Below, one piece after another: positions 8,598 through 18,202 of a stretch of 64,000 bases of DNA (its first letter is position 1; each line of letters opens with the position of its first letter). A program made the translations under genes and the position numbers. The DNA is from Porphyrobacter sp. GTDB lineage: Bacteria > Pseudomonadota > Alphaproteobacteria > Sphingomonadales > Sphingomonadaceae. The stretch lies in assembly GCA_016125555.1 (NCBI GenBank), contig WGLN01000011.1, positions 372,001-436,000 of the forward strand. The letters are read 5' to 3'. The notes under the pieces are model-generated. The model was given only the letters and a program-made list of their open reading frames with translations. It did no database searches and had not been told where the DNA came from.

Positions 8598-10826
8598 ATG
8601 TCTCAGCGTATCACTGCCGCGCGCGCCTTCTGGGCCGCTTCGACGATTCTCGCCGCCGCCGCCACCGGGATCGCCGCTCCTGCCGCCGCGCAGGACAGCG
8701 AAACCGCCAGCACCGACGAGGGTCAGCTCGCCACCATCATCGTCACCGCGAACCGCCGCGAAGAGAACCTCCAGGACGTTCCCGTCTCGGCCGAGATTCT
8801 CGACCAGGGCCGCGTCGACACCATCTTCAGCGCCGCGGGCGATGTGACTGCGCTCGCCGGCTCGGTGCCGGGCCTCAACATCGAAAGCTCGAACGGCCGC
8901 GTCGCGCCGCGCTTCTACATCCGCGGATTGGGCAACACCGATTTCGACCTCGCCGCCTCGCAGCCGGTCTCGGTGCTGCTCGACGACGTGGTGCTCGAGA
9001 ACGTCACCCTCAAGAGCTTCCCGATCTTCGACGTCGAGCGCATCGAGGTGCTGCGCGGGCCGCAGGGCACGCTGTTCGGCCGCAACACCCCGGCGGGCAT
9101 CGTCAAGGTGGATTCGATCAAGCCCAGCTTCGACACCGATGCCCGCGGCTCGATCTCCTTCGGCAGCTTCGACACGATGACGCTGAACGGCGCCTTCGGC
9201 ACCGCGCTCGTCGATGATGTTCTCGCCTTCCGCGTCGCCGCGCAGTTCCAGCGGCGCAGCAACTGGATCGACAATGGTTTCACCGGGCAGAACAACGTGC
9301 TCGGCGGCTTCACCGACTTCGCGGTCCGGGGCCAGCTACTCTACACCCCGACCGACCGGCTGACCATCAATGCCGCGGTCAATTTCCGCGACCTGCTCGG
9401 AACCTCGACGATCTTCCGCGCCAACGTGCTCGGCGCGACCACGGCGCAGCCGAACAACACCAACCATCTCAACGACAACTACAAGCGCGACACGGTGTTC
9501 TACGATGCCGGCGGCGGCAACCCGTCGGATTACCAGCAGTTCGGCGCGACCCTGACCGCGTCCTACGAGTTCGACGGTGCCACCCTGACCTCGATCACCA
9601 GCCGCTGGACCAGCAACGGGCTGAGCCGCGGCGACATCGACGGCGGCAACCTGGTGACCGGCCCGGGCTTCATTCCCTTCCCCTCGGACACGCAGGATTC
9701 GCTCGATCTCAAGCAGACCACCCAGGAGGTGCGTCTCGCCTCGAACGGCGAGGGTCCGCTGACCTGGCAGATCGGCGGCTTCTATTTCAACAGCGATTTC
9801 GACGTCACGACGGTGGGCTTCGACTTCCCGCCGCCGGTCACCGTCAACCACAAGAATGATGCCTGGGCGGTGTTCGGCCAGCTCTCCTACGCACTGACCG
9901 AGAGGCTCAAGGTCACCGGCGGGTTGCGCTACACCGACGACGAGAAGGACTTCTTCGTCCGCTCGGGCGCCGCGCCGCAGCCGGTCAGCGTCGGCGACAA
10001 GAATGTCGATTGGGACATCGCGCTGTTCGCCGATGTCTCGGAAGACGCGAGCGTCTATGCCAAGGTCGCCAACTCGTTCCGCGGGCCGACCATCCAGGGC
10101 CGCGACGTCGCCTTCTTCTCGGCGCCCTCGGTGGCGCAGTCGGAGAACATCACCTCCTACGAAGCGGGCTTCAAGTCCGAGCTGGCCGACCGCCGCGTCC
10201 GGATCAATGGCGCAGTGTTCTACTACATCGTCAACGACTCGCAGTTCACCGCGGTGGGCGGGGCGGGCAACCTCGTCCAGCTGATCAATGCCAACAAGGG
10301 CGAGGCCTACGGGGTCGAGCTCGACAGCGCCTTCCAGATCACCCCGAACCTGCTCGTCACCCTCGGCGCGGCATACAACCATACCGAGATCAAGGACAAT
10401 ACGCTGGCGGTCGGCATTTGCGCGCAGTGCACCGTCACCGACCCCACCGTGGATCTCGGCGGAAGCACCCGCGCGCTGGTTAACGGCAATCCCTTCCCCA
10501 ATGCGCCGCGCTGGAGCGGTGATCTGACCGCGCGCTACGGCATCCCGGTGGGGGACAGCGGGGAGTTCTTCATCTTCACCGACTGGACCTATCTCGGCGA
10601 AACCAACTTCCTGCTCTATGAAAGCCGCGAATTCAACGCCAAGAGCCGCATCGAAGGCGGCCTCAGGATCGGCTATTCGGGCAATGACGGGCAGTGGGAA
10701 CTCGCCGCATTCGCGCGCAACATCACCAATGAAGACAACGTGCTGGGCGTGATCGACTTCAACAACAACACCGCCTTCGTCAACGAACCGCGGGTGATCG
10801 GCGTGTCGTTCGGCGTGAACTACTGA
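8598..10826 (+). CDS. TonB-dependent outer-membrane receptor
   Basis: This 742-residue receptor starts at ATG 8598 behind an AAAGGGG ribosome site; the open frame extends upstream to 8406 but that part looks non-coding. A signal peptide covers about residues 1-30 (ending AAPAAAQDS). A TonB-box-like IIVTANRREENLQDVPVS comes next. The plug domain has the phrases RFYIRGLGNTDFDL and VEVLRGPQGTLFGRNTP, which are diagnostic for sphingomonad receptors. A 22-strand barrel follows, and the last residue after VIGVSFGVNY is aromatic, as the Bam complex requires. The protein imports an unknown ligand across the outer membrane using TonB-ExbBD. A strong terminator follows at 10861. No neighbouring sugar or siderophore genes reveal the substrate. 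Confidence 0.93.
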   Translation: MSQRITAARAFWAASTILAAAATGIAAPAAAQDSETASTDEGQLATIIVTANRREENLQDVPVSAEILDQGRVDTIFSAAGDVTALAGSVPGLNIESSNGRVAPRFYIRGLGNTDFDLAASQPVSVLLDDVVLENVTLKSFPIFDVERIEVLRGPQGTLFGRNTPAGIVKVDSIKPSFDTDARGSISFGSFDTMTLNGAFGTALVDDVLAFRVAAQFQRRSNWIDNGFTGQNNVLGGFTDFAVRGQLLYTPTDRLTINAAVNFRDLLGTSTIFRANVLGATTAQPNNTNHLNDNYKRDTVFYDAGGGNPSDYQQFGATLTASYEFDGATLTSITSRWTSNGLSRGDIDGGNLVTGPGFIPFPSDTQDSLDLKQTTQEVRLASNGEGPLTWQIGGFYFNSDFDVTTVGFDFPPPVTVNHKNDAWAVFGQLSYALTERLKVTGGLRYTDDEKDFFVRSGAAPQPVSVGDKNVDWDIALFADVSEDASVYAKVANSFRGPTIQGRDVAFFSAPSVAQSENITSYEAGFKSELADRRVRINGAVFYYIVNDSQFTAVGGAGNLVQLINANKGEAYGVELDSAFQITPNLLVTLGAAYNHTEIKDNTLAVGICAQCTVTDPTVDLGGSTRALVNGNPFPNAPRWSGDLTARYGIPVGDSGEFFIFTDWTYLGETNFLLYESREFNAKSRIEGGLRIGYSGNDGQWELAAFARNITNEDNVLGVIDFNNNTAFVNEPRVIGVSFGVNY

Positions 10827-10860
10827 TCGCGCCTGCGCCCCTCGGGGTGCGGGTCCCGGC

Positions 10861-10898
10861 AAAAAGCCGGCAGGAGGATCATCTCCTGCCGGCTTTTT
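10861..10898. terminator. Strong bidirectional intrinsic terminator
   Basis: A perfect 16-base-pair stem, AAAAAGCCGGCAGGAG (10861-10876) with its complement (10883-10898), closes a six-base loop. A-runs and T-runs flank the GC core on both strands. It lies between the convergent TonB receptor and M16 protease genes and should serve both. Confidence 0.95.
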
Positions 10899-10903
10899 CA
10901 TGC

Positions 10904-13780
10904 CTAGTCCTCGGCGGAAGCCGCCGCGGCGGCGGGCAGAACCGCAATCTCCACCGCCTCTCCCTCGGGCAACCAGCGTGCGGCGGTGGCCTGAAGTTCG
11001 GTGGGGGTGATCGCACGGATCAGGTCGGGGGCGGCGAACCAGCGGTCGAGCCGGTCGGGGTCGCTCTGCGCCCGCGCGGCGAGGCCCAGCCAGCCGCCTA
11101 GGTCCTTCAGGGCATTGTCGTAGCGTTCGAGCAGCGGGCGGCGGGCGCGTTCGAGCAGGTCCTCGCTCGGCGGGGTGTCGCGAAGGGCAGCGACCAGATC
11201 GCCGACCGCCGCACGGGCCGCCTCGACCTTTTCCACGTCGACCGAGACCGCAAGATCGAAGGTCCCGTAGCCGTGATAGATGCGGCTGTTCGAGGCTCCG
11301 GCGGAGGGCGAATAGGCTTGCCCGAGCTCCTCGCGCAGCTTCTCGGTCAGTTCGATACGCACGACCCGCGCCAAGAGGTCGAGCCGCAGGGTCTCCGCCA
11401 GGTCGGCATCGTCGGTGGTCGGCCAGGTCCAGCGCAGCAGCGCCTGATCCGCTTCGCCGCGGTGGGTGAGCGTGCGCCGCCCCCGCGTGGCGGTGAAGCC
11501 GCGGGTGCGCGCCTCCTCGCGGGGATTGAACTCGGGCTCGCGCTCCGGCAGCGCGCCGAGCGTTCCCGCGACCGCCGCGATCGCGGCGTCCTCGTCGAGA
11601 TCGCCGACCAGCGCGAGCTCGATGGCGCCGTTCGCCAGCCGGTCCGCAATCGCCGCGCGCAGCTGCGCATAGTCGAGCGCGAAGAACGCCTCCTTGGGCT
11701 GCAGCGTGAAGCGCGGATCGTCATCCGAGAGAATGCCGCCCAATGCGCTGCCGAGCGCGCGGGCCGGTGTTGCATCGAGGGTGGCGAAATAATTGTCGAG
11801 CCCCTTGCGGAAGCGTTCCTCGCCTTCCGGGCGATAGCCCGGATCGGTAAGCAGGGCGGCGAGCAGCTGCATCTGCAGCGTAAGGTCGCGCCGGGTGGTG
11901 TTGCCGCCCGCGGTGAAGCCTTCGGCGCCGCTCCCGAGCCCGAAACTCACGCTGCGGCCCGCCAGCACGCTCGACAACTCGTCCTGACTGTGCCGCCCGA
12001 GCCCGCCGAGCGCGAGGGCATCGGCGAGCGCCACGCGCAGCGGGGCCTCGCGGGTGTTCATCAGATCCCCGCCGTCCACCAGCAGGCTGAAGGCGATGCG
12101 ATCCTCGCGCACGTCGGTGTGCTTGAGCGTCAGGCGCACGCCGTTGGCGAAGCGGATCATCCTGAGGCCGAGGCGCGGCTCGGTGGTGTCGGATAGGATC
12201 GTGCCCGGCGTGCCGAAATCGTCATAGGCGAAGTCGAGCGGGCCGTTGTCGGCCGGGGCGGCAATCGGCAGCGCCATGCCCTGGGCGAAGGCATCGCGTA
12301 GCGCTGCCTCGCCGCCGCCGGGCGCGGTGCGGCCGGTGAAGCGGATCAGCGGCTCCTCCAGCGGCGCGGCGTCGCGCAGCAGCGCCTCCCACACCGCCTG
12401 CGGGGTCATGTCGGGCGCGCTCCGCTCGAAGTCCGCGAGCTGCCACTCGGGGGTCGTCGGCACGCGCTCCTCGCTGGCGAGATTGAGCGCGCCCGATACG
12501 AACACGCCGTGGCTGCGCGTCTCGCCCGATTTGACCGCGTTCTCGAGCGCGGTGCGGATGTTGGCGAGCTGTTCGTCGATCTCCGCCTGGGTGAAGCCAT
12601 AGGTGAGCGCCTGGTTGACCTCGCGCACCGCCGCCTGCACGCCCTTGGCCCATTCCCCGTCGGCGCTGCTCACCGAAAGGCTGGTGATGCGCGCGTCCTC
12701 GAAGATGTCGCCCGATCCGAAACTCGCCCCGCGGAACGGCGCATCGCCGCCGCGCGCGAGCCTTGCAAGCCGGCGGTTGACGATGCGGTAGCCGAGCGAG
12801 CGCAGCAGGGCCTCGTGACGGTTGGCGAGCGTGTCGGGGCGGTCTTCCCACGCGGCGAGACGGCTTATCGTCACGCTTTCGGAGAGCGCCGGGTCGATGT
12901 GGATGTCGGTCAGCCCCTTGCGGGTCACGTCGACCGGTCCGGCTTCGGGCTCGGCGGGGGCAGGGGCGGGGGTCCAGTCGGCGAAGCGGGCGCGGATCGC
13001 CGCCTCGACCGTCTCGACCGGATAGTCGCCGACCACCACCAGCACGGTGTTCGCGGGCGTGTAGGTGCGTTCGTAGAGCGCCCGGATTTGCGCTGCGGTG
13101 GCGCTTTCGAGCACCGCGATGGTGCCGATCGGAATCCGCTCGCCATAGCGCGCACCCGGCGCCACGAAGGCGACATTGTCTTCGTAATTGCGCTGCTGGA
13201 AGCCCGCGCGGTCGCGCCGCTCGGCGAGGATCACGCCGCGCTCGCGGTCGACCGCGTCGGGCGCGATGGTGAGCTCGCTCGCCGTCTCGCGCATCAGCAT
13301 CAGCGCCGTGTCGAGCAGGGCAGCATCGTTGCGCGGCAGATTGAGCATGTAGGTGATGTTCTCGAAGCCGGTCGAGGCGTTGGTGTCGGCTCCGAAGGCC
13401 AGTCCCTCGCGCTCGAGCAGCTTGACCATCTCGCCCTCGGGAATGCCCTTCGAGCCGTTGAAGGCCATGTGTTCGAGATAGTGCGACAGCCCGCGTTCGG
13501 CCTCGTTCTCCGCCAGGCTGCCCGAATCGATCCGCATCCGCACCATCGCGGTGCCCTCGGGCGTGGCATTGCGGCGGATGACGTAGCGCATCCCGTTGTC
13601 GAGCCGCCCGAAGGTGTAGCCGGGATCGACCGGCACATCGCTGTCCTCGAAAGCCCAGACCGGCGCGGGCGCCGTTGCGGCGGCGGGCGGCGTCGCGGGC
13701 GCCTCCTGCGCGGTGAGCGCAACTGGGCAGAGCGACAGCGCAAGACCCGCGGCGAGTGTGCGGAAGGGAGGGATCATCAA
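10904..13780 (-). CDS. Secreted M16 (pitrilysin-family) zinc protease
   Basis: This 958-residue protein begins with a signal peptide (ALSLCPVALTAQ, cleavage near residue 25), so it acts in the periplasm or outer membrane. The inverted zinc motif HYLEH lies at residues 100-104, inside GLSHYLEHMAFNGSKG, with further acidic ligands about 75 residues later (DRERGVILAERRD). A second, catalytically inactive M16 half forms the C-terminal ~450 residues, giving the clamshell architecture of PqqL-like proteases. Such enzymes degrade peptides or process imported proteins; the substrate here is unknown. It shares strand with, and lies 82 bases after, the DUF3857/transglutaminase gene. Translation ends next to the terminator at 10861. 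Confidence 0.93.
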   Translation of the reverse strand: MMIPPFRTLAAGLALSLCPVALTAQEAPATPPAAATAPAPVWAFEDSDVPVDPGYTFGRLDNGMRYVIRRNATPEGTAMVRMRIDSGSLAENEAERGLSHYLEHMAFNGSKGIPEGEMVKLLEREGLAFGADTNASTGFENITYMLNLPRNDAALLDTALMLMRETASELTIAPDAVDRERGVILAERRDRAGFQQRNYEDNVAFVAPGARYGERIPIGTIAVLESATAAQIRALYERTYTPANTVLVVVGDYPVETVEAAIRARFADWTPAPAPAEPEAGPVDVTRKGLTDIHIDPALSESVTISRLAAWEDRPDTLANRHEALLRSLGYRIVNRRLARLARGGDAPFRGASFGSGDIFEDARITSLSVSSADGEWAKGVQAAVREVNQALTYGFTQAEIDEQLANIRTALENAVKSGETRSHGVFVSGALNLASEERVPTTPEWQLADFERSAPDMTPQAVWEALLRDAAPLEEPLIRFTGRTAPGGGEAALRDAFAQGMALPIAAPADNGPLDFAYDDFGTPGTILSDTTEPRLGLRMIRFANGVRLTLKHTDVREDRIAFSLLVDGGDLMNTREAPLRVALADALALGGLGRHSQDELSSVLAGRSVSFGLGSGAEGFTAGGNTTRRDLTLQMQLLAALLTDPGYRPEGEERFRKGLDNYFATLDATPARALGSALGGILSDDDPRFTLQPKEAFFALDYAQLRAAIADRLANGAIELALVGDLDEDAAIAAVAGTLGALPEREPEFNPREEARTRGFTATRGRRTLTHRGEADQALLRWTWPTTDDADLAETLRLDLLARVVRIELTEKLREELGQAYSPSAGASNSRIYHGYGTFDLAVSVDVEKVEAARAAVGDLVAALRDTPPSEDLLERARRPLLERYDNALKDLGGWLGLAARAQSDPDRLDRWFAAPDLIRAITPTELQATAARWLPEGEAVEIAVLPAAAAASAED

Positions 13781-13862
13781 GGGTCGGACACCTGTGGCAA
13801 ATGATGAAGAAGCGCCAGCCTAACGCAAAGCGCCGATATGTCAGCCCCTTATGGGCGAAGTC

Positions 13863-15917
13863 CTACTTGGGCGGGGCCAGCATGTCGGCGGGCAGGCACG
13901 GCGGATTGTCGCCGGTCCAGTCGAACTCGAAAGTGCTGGGCACCTTCTTCAGCGTCCCCCAGGGCTCGCCGATGTTGCCGGGGTCGTAGGACAGGATCGC
14001 CATCGAATTGTCGAAGTCTTCGAGCCGTCCGTTGTCGCGCTCCGCCTTCGCCGGGGTGATCTCGCTTTGCTCCACCCGGTTGCCGCGCACCAGCCGCAGG
14101 GTGCGATCCGCCTCGCGCAGCTCCATCATGCGATAATAGACCTCGCCGTAAAGCAGCGTGTCGAACACGGTGTTGAAGCCCCAGTCGGCCATCTGGGTGC
14201 CTTCGGGCAGGCGCACGGTGGTGACGTAGCGTGTATATTCCGGCTGCTGGAAGAACGGCACGTCTTCGGCCTCCGCGCCGCTGCGTTGCCGCCGCGAAGG
14301 CGGGTTGAAGCCGCCGCCCGGAAGGCGCAGGAAGCGCTCCTCGCCTTCGTTGCCCTCCCAGTCGACCGGCCCTGTGCCGGTGATGGTGAGGATCGCGGCC
14401 TGCGTCGCGCGGTCGTAGCGATACTTGACGCTGTCGACCGTGTCCCACGCGGCCGAACCGGCCAACTGGCTCTTGAGCGTGGCCTCCAGCTGTCCCGCGC
14501 TGATCGCCGAGAACTGAACGTGGCTTTGCAGCCCCTGAATGCCGCGCAGCACGGTCGTGCGGGTCCAGCGCGCGGGCGCATCGAAGCCGGCGGTGGCGTC
14601 GATCTCGTAGAGTTCCATCACCTGCGGCAGGGCAAAGGGCTTTTCCGGCAGCCGTTCGAGTGCGCTGCCCTTCGCCGAAAGCGGCAACACCCATTCGTAG
14701 GGCAGGAACGGCTCGGCGCGCCCGTCGATCACGTCGGGCAGCGTGCCGTCGAGCCACAGGGTCTTGCCCCCGATGTGCGCGCGCACCAGCACGTGGTCGA
14801 ACATCCCGGGGTTGGCGAGCCGCTGGTCGAGCCCGTCGGTGGTGCCGCCGTTGTTGGCCAGCACCGCCTCCGCCGGGATGTCCAGCTCGGCGAGCAGCGC
14901 GAGCAGCATCGCGGTCTTGCCCTTGCAGTCGCCATAGCGCCGCTGCCACGTGGTGTCGGCATCCGCCGGGGTGAAGTTGCCGCCGTTCAGCCCCACATAG
15001 ACGTAGCGGACCTGCTGCTGGACCAGTTCCAGCGCAGCTTCGGCCTGGGCCAGCTTGTCGGGGGTGGAAGCGGCGATCGCGGCCGCTTCGGCGTGCAGCG
15101 GCGAATCCGGTGCAAGCGTGCTCGCCTCGGCAAACAGCTGGTGGAACCTTCGCGAGACCGCCTGCCAATCGGGAAAGTCCGAAAACTCCAGGACCCGCGA
15201 CCAGGCGTAGCGCGGCGGCGCATCGCGCGGCGGCGTGATGGTCGGCGGATTGTCGATCCGCAGGGCAATGCGGTTCTCTCCCCGCTCGGCCAGCGCGGCC
15301 AGATCGGGGGTAAGGCGGGTCCGCGGCTTCTGACCCTCCTCCCAGGACAGGTCGAGCAGGTATCGACCCGGGGGCGGCGAGGGGCTGATGAACAGCAGAC
15401 CGTGGCTGGTCTCGCGCAGCGTCGGGTCGTTCATCGGGACGGTGTATTCCAGCTCGAGATCGTCGCCGACCCGCAGGTCAGGCACCCGCAGCACCGCCGT
15501 CAACGTCCCGTCGAGCTTCGCCGCCTCGAGCTGGTCTTCGCGGCGCAGGATTTCGAAACCGGTCGTTGCAAGCACGTCGATGACCGCGCCGCGGCGGTGG
15601 ATGACGAGCTTGTGAACCTTCGCCGTTCCTGCCGCCGGGTTCCAGGCGATCGCGACGTTCCCGATTTCGAGCGCCTGCGGCTGGAGAACGCGGATGATCT
15701 GGCTGGTGAACAGCTCGTGCCCCTCGGCGGTCAGGTGGACGAAGCTGTTCTGTCGCCGCAGGAAGATTGCCCCCTGCACATCATCTGGCACCGCGAGCGG
15801 CTCGGTCGGCGCGGCCCAGGCGGGCGCGGGGACCACCGGGATTGCCGAGGCCTCCTGCGCGAGGGCAAGGCTCGACTGGGCGAGCAACGTCGCCATGATC
15901 GCGGATTTCCAGAACAT
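13863..15917 (-). CDS. Periplasmic DUF3857 / transglutaminase-like protein
   Basis: These 684 residues begin with a signal peptide (LLAQSSLALAQEA). The N-terminal ~250 residues are a DUF3857 beta-sandwich. Next is a transglutaminase-like cysteine protease fold with the Cys in YGDCKGKTAM, the His in NPGMFDHVLV and the Asp in LWLDGTLPD, so the catalytic triad is complete. A C-terminal DUF3858-type domain completes the usual layout. The biochemical role of the family is not established; in Bacteroidetes and Alphaproteobacteria it often accompanies peptidases and TonB receptors, and here the next gene is an M16 protease. It may act with that protease on periplasmic peptides; this is inference from context. 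Confidence 0.88.
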   Translation of the reverse strand: MFWKSAIMATLLAQSSLALAQEASAIPVVPAPAWAAPTEPLAVPDDVQGAIFLRRQNSFVHLTAEGHELFTSQIIRVLQPQALEIGNVAIAWNPAAGTAKVHKLVIHRRGAVIDVLATTGFEILRREDQLEAAKLDGTLTAVLRVPDLRVGDDLELEYTVPMNDPTLRETSHGLLFISPSPPPGRYLLDLSWEEGQKPRTRLTPDLAALAERGENRIALRIDNPPTITPPRDAPPRYAWSRVLEFSDFPDWQAVSRRFHQLFAEASTLAPDSPLHAEAAAIAASTPDKLAQAEAALELVQQQVRYVYVGLNGGNFTPADADTTWQRRYGDCKGKTAMLLALLAELDIPAEAVLANNGGTTDGLDQRLANPGMFDHVLVRAHIGGKTLWLDGTLPDVIDGRAEPFLPYEWVLPLSAKGSALERLPEKPFALPQVMELYEIDATAGFDAPARWTRTTVLRGIQGLQSHVQFSAISAGQLEATLKSQLAGSAAWDTVDSVKYRYDRATQAAILTITGTGPVDWEGNEGEERFLRLPGGGFNPPSRRQRSGAEAEDVPFFQQPEYTRYVTTVRLPEGTQMADWGFNTVFDTLLYGEVYYRMMELREADRTLRLVRGNRVEQSEITPAKAERDNGRLEDFDNSMAILSYDPGNIGEPWGTLKKVPSTFEFDWTGDNPPCLPADMLAPPK

Positions 15918-16018
15918 CGATTGCGCCCCCGTGCTGACCCGTCGCTGGAGGACAAAATCGCTCGCCCCGCCAGTGACTTCGTCAGCCTAGGCGAGGTTCG
16001 GACGCAAGAAAAGGGGGC

Positions 16019-16822
16019 TTACTTCTTGAGCGGTGGCGGACCGCGCAGGCGGCTGCGGGCGTGGGAGAGGTCGAACACCTCGCCCGGGCCGTTGTCCTCG
16101 GCACCCAGCAGCCCGAGCCGGCGCGCGACCTCGCGGTAGGCCTCCTCCTCGCCGCCCAGATCGCGGCGGAAGCGGTCCTTGTCGAGCTTCTCGCCGGTGG
16201 TCATGTCCCACAAGCGGCAGCCATCGGGGCTGATTTCGTCGGCGAGGATCACGCGGCTGTAATCGCCATCGTAGAGCCGGCCGAATTCGAGCTTGAAGTC
16301 CACCAGCCGGATGTCGATCGCGGCGAACATCCCGCACAGGAAATCGTTGATGCGGATCGCCATCGAGGAGATGTCGTGCATCTCCTCGTTGCTGCACCAG
16401 TTGAAGCAGGCGATGTGTTCTTCCGCGACCAGCGGATCGCCCAGCGCATCGTCCTTGTAGTAATATTCGATCAGCGTGTGCGGCAGCGGCTCGCCTTCCT
16501 CGATGCCGAGGCGCTTGGAGATCGAACCGGCGGCGACGTTGCGCACCACCACCTCAAGCGGGATGATCTCGACCTGGCGGATCAGCTGCTCGCGCATGTT
16601 GAGGCGGCGGATGAAGTGGGTGGGGATGCCGATATGCCCGAGCCGCGTGAAGACGTGCTCGGAGATGCGGTTGTTGATCACCCCCTTGCCGGCGATGGTG
16701 CCCTTCTTCTCGGCGTTGAAGGCGGTCGCATCGTCCTTGAAATACTGGATCAGCGTGCCCGGCTCGGGGCCTTCGTAGAGGATCTTGGCCTTGCCTTCGT
16801 AGATCTTGGTGCGGCGGGACAT
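16019..16822 (-). CDS. purC: SAICAR synthetase
   Basis: PurC joins CAIR and aspartate with ATP to form SAICAR in purine synthesis. The 267 residues include [18 protein letters not shown] at the N-terminus, a nucleotide-binding hairpin, and the signature regions [24 protein letters not shown] and [15 protein letters not shown]. The length fits the bacterial form (about 240-270). The start at 16822 is chosen because the open frame further upstream runs through the tRNA-Phe gene. It lies 38 bases after that tRNA on the same strand, so the two may share a transcript. It is separated from purS-purQ by three outer-membrane/periplasmic genes. Confidence 0.96.
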   Translation of the reverse strand: MSRRTKIYEGKAKILYEGPEPGTLIQYFKDDATAFNAEKKGTIAGKGVINNRISEHVFTRLGHIGIPTHFIRRLNMREQLIRQVEIIPLEVVVRNVAAGSISKRLGIEEGEPLPHTLIEYYYKDDALGDPLVAEEHIACFNWCSNEEMHDISSMAIRINDFLCGMFAAIDIRLVDFKLEFGRLYDGDYSRVILADEISPDGCRLWDMTTGEKLDKDRFRRDLGGEEEAYREVARRLGLLGAEDNGPGEVFDLSHARSRLRGPPPLKK

Positions 16823-16860
16823 CGGGATTCCTGCGGCCTCGCTTCTTGCCTGGGGGAGTG

Positions 16861-16936
16861 TGGTGCCCAAGGGCGGGATCGAACCACCGACACTACGATT
16901 TTCAGTCGTATGCTCTACCAACTGAGCTACTTGGGC
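16861..16936 (-). tRNA. tRNA-Phe (GAA)
   Basis: The minus strand gives a standard 76-base cloverleaf. The acceptor is GCCCAAG/CTTGGGC, the D-arm AGCTCAGTTGGTAGAGC, the anticodon loop CTGAAAA with anticodon GAA, and the T-arm GGTTCGATCC. CCA is encoded at the 3' end (16861-16863). It lies between yacG and purC on the same strand. No integrase or duplicated 3' end is nearby, so it does not look like an occupied integration site. Confidence 0.97.
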
Positions 16937-17060
16937 TTCGCACTTCCGCGAGCGGCGCCAGATGCGCCGGGGAGCGAATGAGTGCGCGCCTATGGCGAAG
17001 GGCGCGGCGCTTGGCAAGAGGCTTTTGCGCGCAGCTTTCGCCGATCATGCGCTGGCGTGT

Positions 17061-17246
17061 TCAGTCCTGCTCGCGCCAGTTCTCGCGTGCCACGTCCTCC
17101 GGATCGGCGGGCGGACCGGGGACGGCGTAGGAATCCGAAAACCAGCGCGCCAGATCGCGGTCGCGGCAGCGCTCGGAACAGAAGGGCGCGTGGTCCGGAT
17201 GGCGCGGCTTGCGGCAAATGGGACAGGGCTTGGGCGAGGTCGTCAT
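17061..17246 (-). CDS. yacG: DNA gyrase inhibitor / zinc protein YacG
   Basis: This 61-residue zinc protein has four Cys in CPICRK and FCSERCRDRD (C-x2-C ... C-x3-C), the YacG zinc-finger pattern, followed by the typical DLARWFSDSYAVPG. In E. coli YacG binds GyrB and inhibits gyrase. The start (ATG 17246) overlaps the rng stop as ATGA. The order infA-maf-rng-yacG is a frequent alphaproteobacterial cluster, which supports the call. The length is slightly below that of the E. coli protein (65). Confidence 0.93.
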   Translation of the reverse strand: MTTSPKPCPICRKPRHPDHAPFCSERCRDRDLARWFSDSYAVPGPPADPEDVARENWREQD

Positions 17247-18202
17247 GCGCTCACCAACTGGGCATAACCGGCCTCGATGGCAAGGGCTGGGTCGGTCTCC
17301 AGCCGCACCTCGCGCCCGGTGCGGCGGGCGAGTTCGGCGAGCCAGGCCTCCTTGAGCTTCGCCTTGAGCGCCGGGTGGACAGTGAGCGCCAGCACCCGGC
17401 CCGTGCCCTCGTCCGCCGCCAGTTCCGCGCGGCGCAGCGCCATCCGCGCCGCCATGCCGAGCCGGTGATGCGCGAAGCGGTGCAGGAGCGAAGGCCCCTC
17501 GAGCCGCGCGACCAGCTGGACGAAGCCGAAGCCGTTCATCGCGGTGCGCTCGTGCGGCCAAGCCTCGAGCGCCGTGCCGAGCGCCTCGTCGACCGCGCGG
17601 CGGTCCGCCTTGGCGCCGAGAGTGGGGAAGTCGATGCCGATATTGCCGCCGAGATCGAACCACGCGAGCGCGCGCGCGATCGCCGGAATCGCGGCGAGCG
17701 CCACCGCGCGCGGATCGCCGATGCCGTCGATGTCGATCAGCGTCATCGCGGGCGTCACGCTGACGAGGGCTTCGCCCCCGGGAAAGGCGAGGCTGGCCGA
17801 GGAGGCGGCGTGCCACACCTCCTCCCACAGGCCGGCGGGAAAGCGGTGGAGGCTGCGTCCTTGCGGGAAGGCTTCGACCTGGGGAGCGGCGCTGCCTGCG
17901 ACCCGCGCCTGCGCACGCTTCAGCCGTCCGCGTTCGGCAAGGGATGCGCGGGTGACGACAAGATCGAGGGTCTGCCCTTCGGTCGCGCCCGGCGGCAGGT
18001 GATCGACCAGCGCTTCGGCGCCGCCTTCCAGCACCGCGACCCCGCGCCGCGTGCCCTTGAGCTTGGCGGTGAGCTTTCCGGTGGTTGCGGTCCCGGCCGC
18101 GATGTCGCCCGGCCAGAGCAGCCGCGCCGCCAAGACGCGCTCGCCTTCGACGAGCAGCGCCCGCCGCTCGCCGATGCCCGCTTCGATCAGCCACTCAGCC
18201 AA
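17243..18202 (-). CDS. rng: Short ribonuclease E/G-family endoribonuclease
   Basis: These 319 residues start at a TTG (18202) that overlaps the end of maf by eight bases; no better start is seen. The N-terminus is a shortened, degenerate S1-like domain. The RNase H-like catalytic core is present, with two metal-binding Asp in MTLIDIDG and GGNIGIDFPT, which correspond to D303 and D346 of E. coli RNase E; the neighbouring Asn305 position is Asp. It stops right after the core, with no CPxCxG zinc link and no C-terminal scaffold. At 319 residues it is much shorter than RNase G (about 490). It may be a reduced, still active RNase for rRNA or mRNA processing, or a divergent paralogue of a full-length RNase E elsewhere. 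The next gene (yacG) is a four-Cys protein. Confidence 0.85.
   Translation of the reverse strand: MAEWLIEAGIGERRALLVEGERVLAARLLWPGDIAAGTATTGKLTAKLKGTRRGVAVLEGGAEALVDHLPPGATEGQTLDLVVTRASLAERGRLKRAQARVAGSAAPQVEAFPQGRSLHRFPAGLWEEVWHAASSASLAFPGGEALVSVTPAMTLIDIDGIGDPRAVALAAIPAIARALAWFDLGGNIGIDFPTLGAKADRRAVDEALGTALEAWPHERTAMNGFGFVQLVARLEGPSLLHRFAHHRLGMAARMALRRAELAADEGTGRVLALTVHPALKAKLKEAWLAELARRTGREVRLETDPALAIEAGYAQLVSA

Noticed and set aside
13846..13860. A GCCC-CTTAT-GGGC hairpin resembling H3 of the dispersed element
   Set aside because: The linkers, other hairpins and tail are missing, so it is probably chance.
16861..16936. tRNA-Phe as an integration site
   Set aside because: There is no integrase, no duplicated 3' end, and conserved housekeeping genes lie on both sides.
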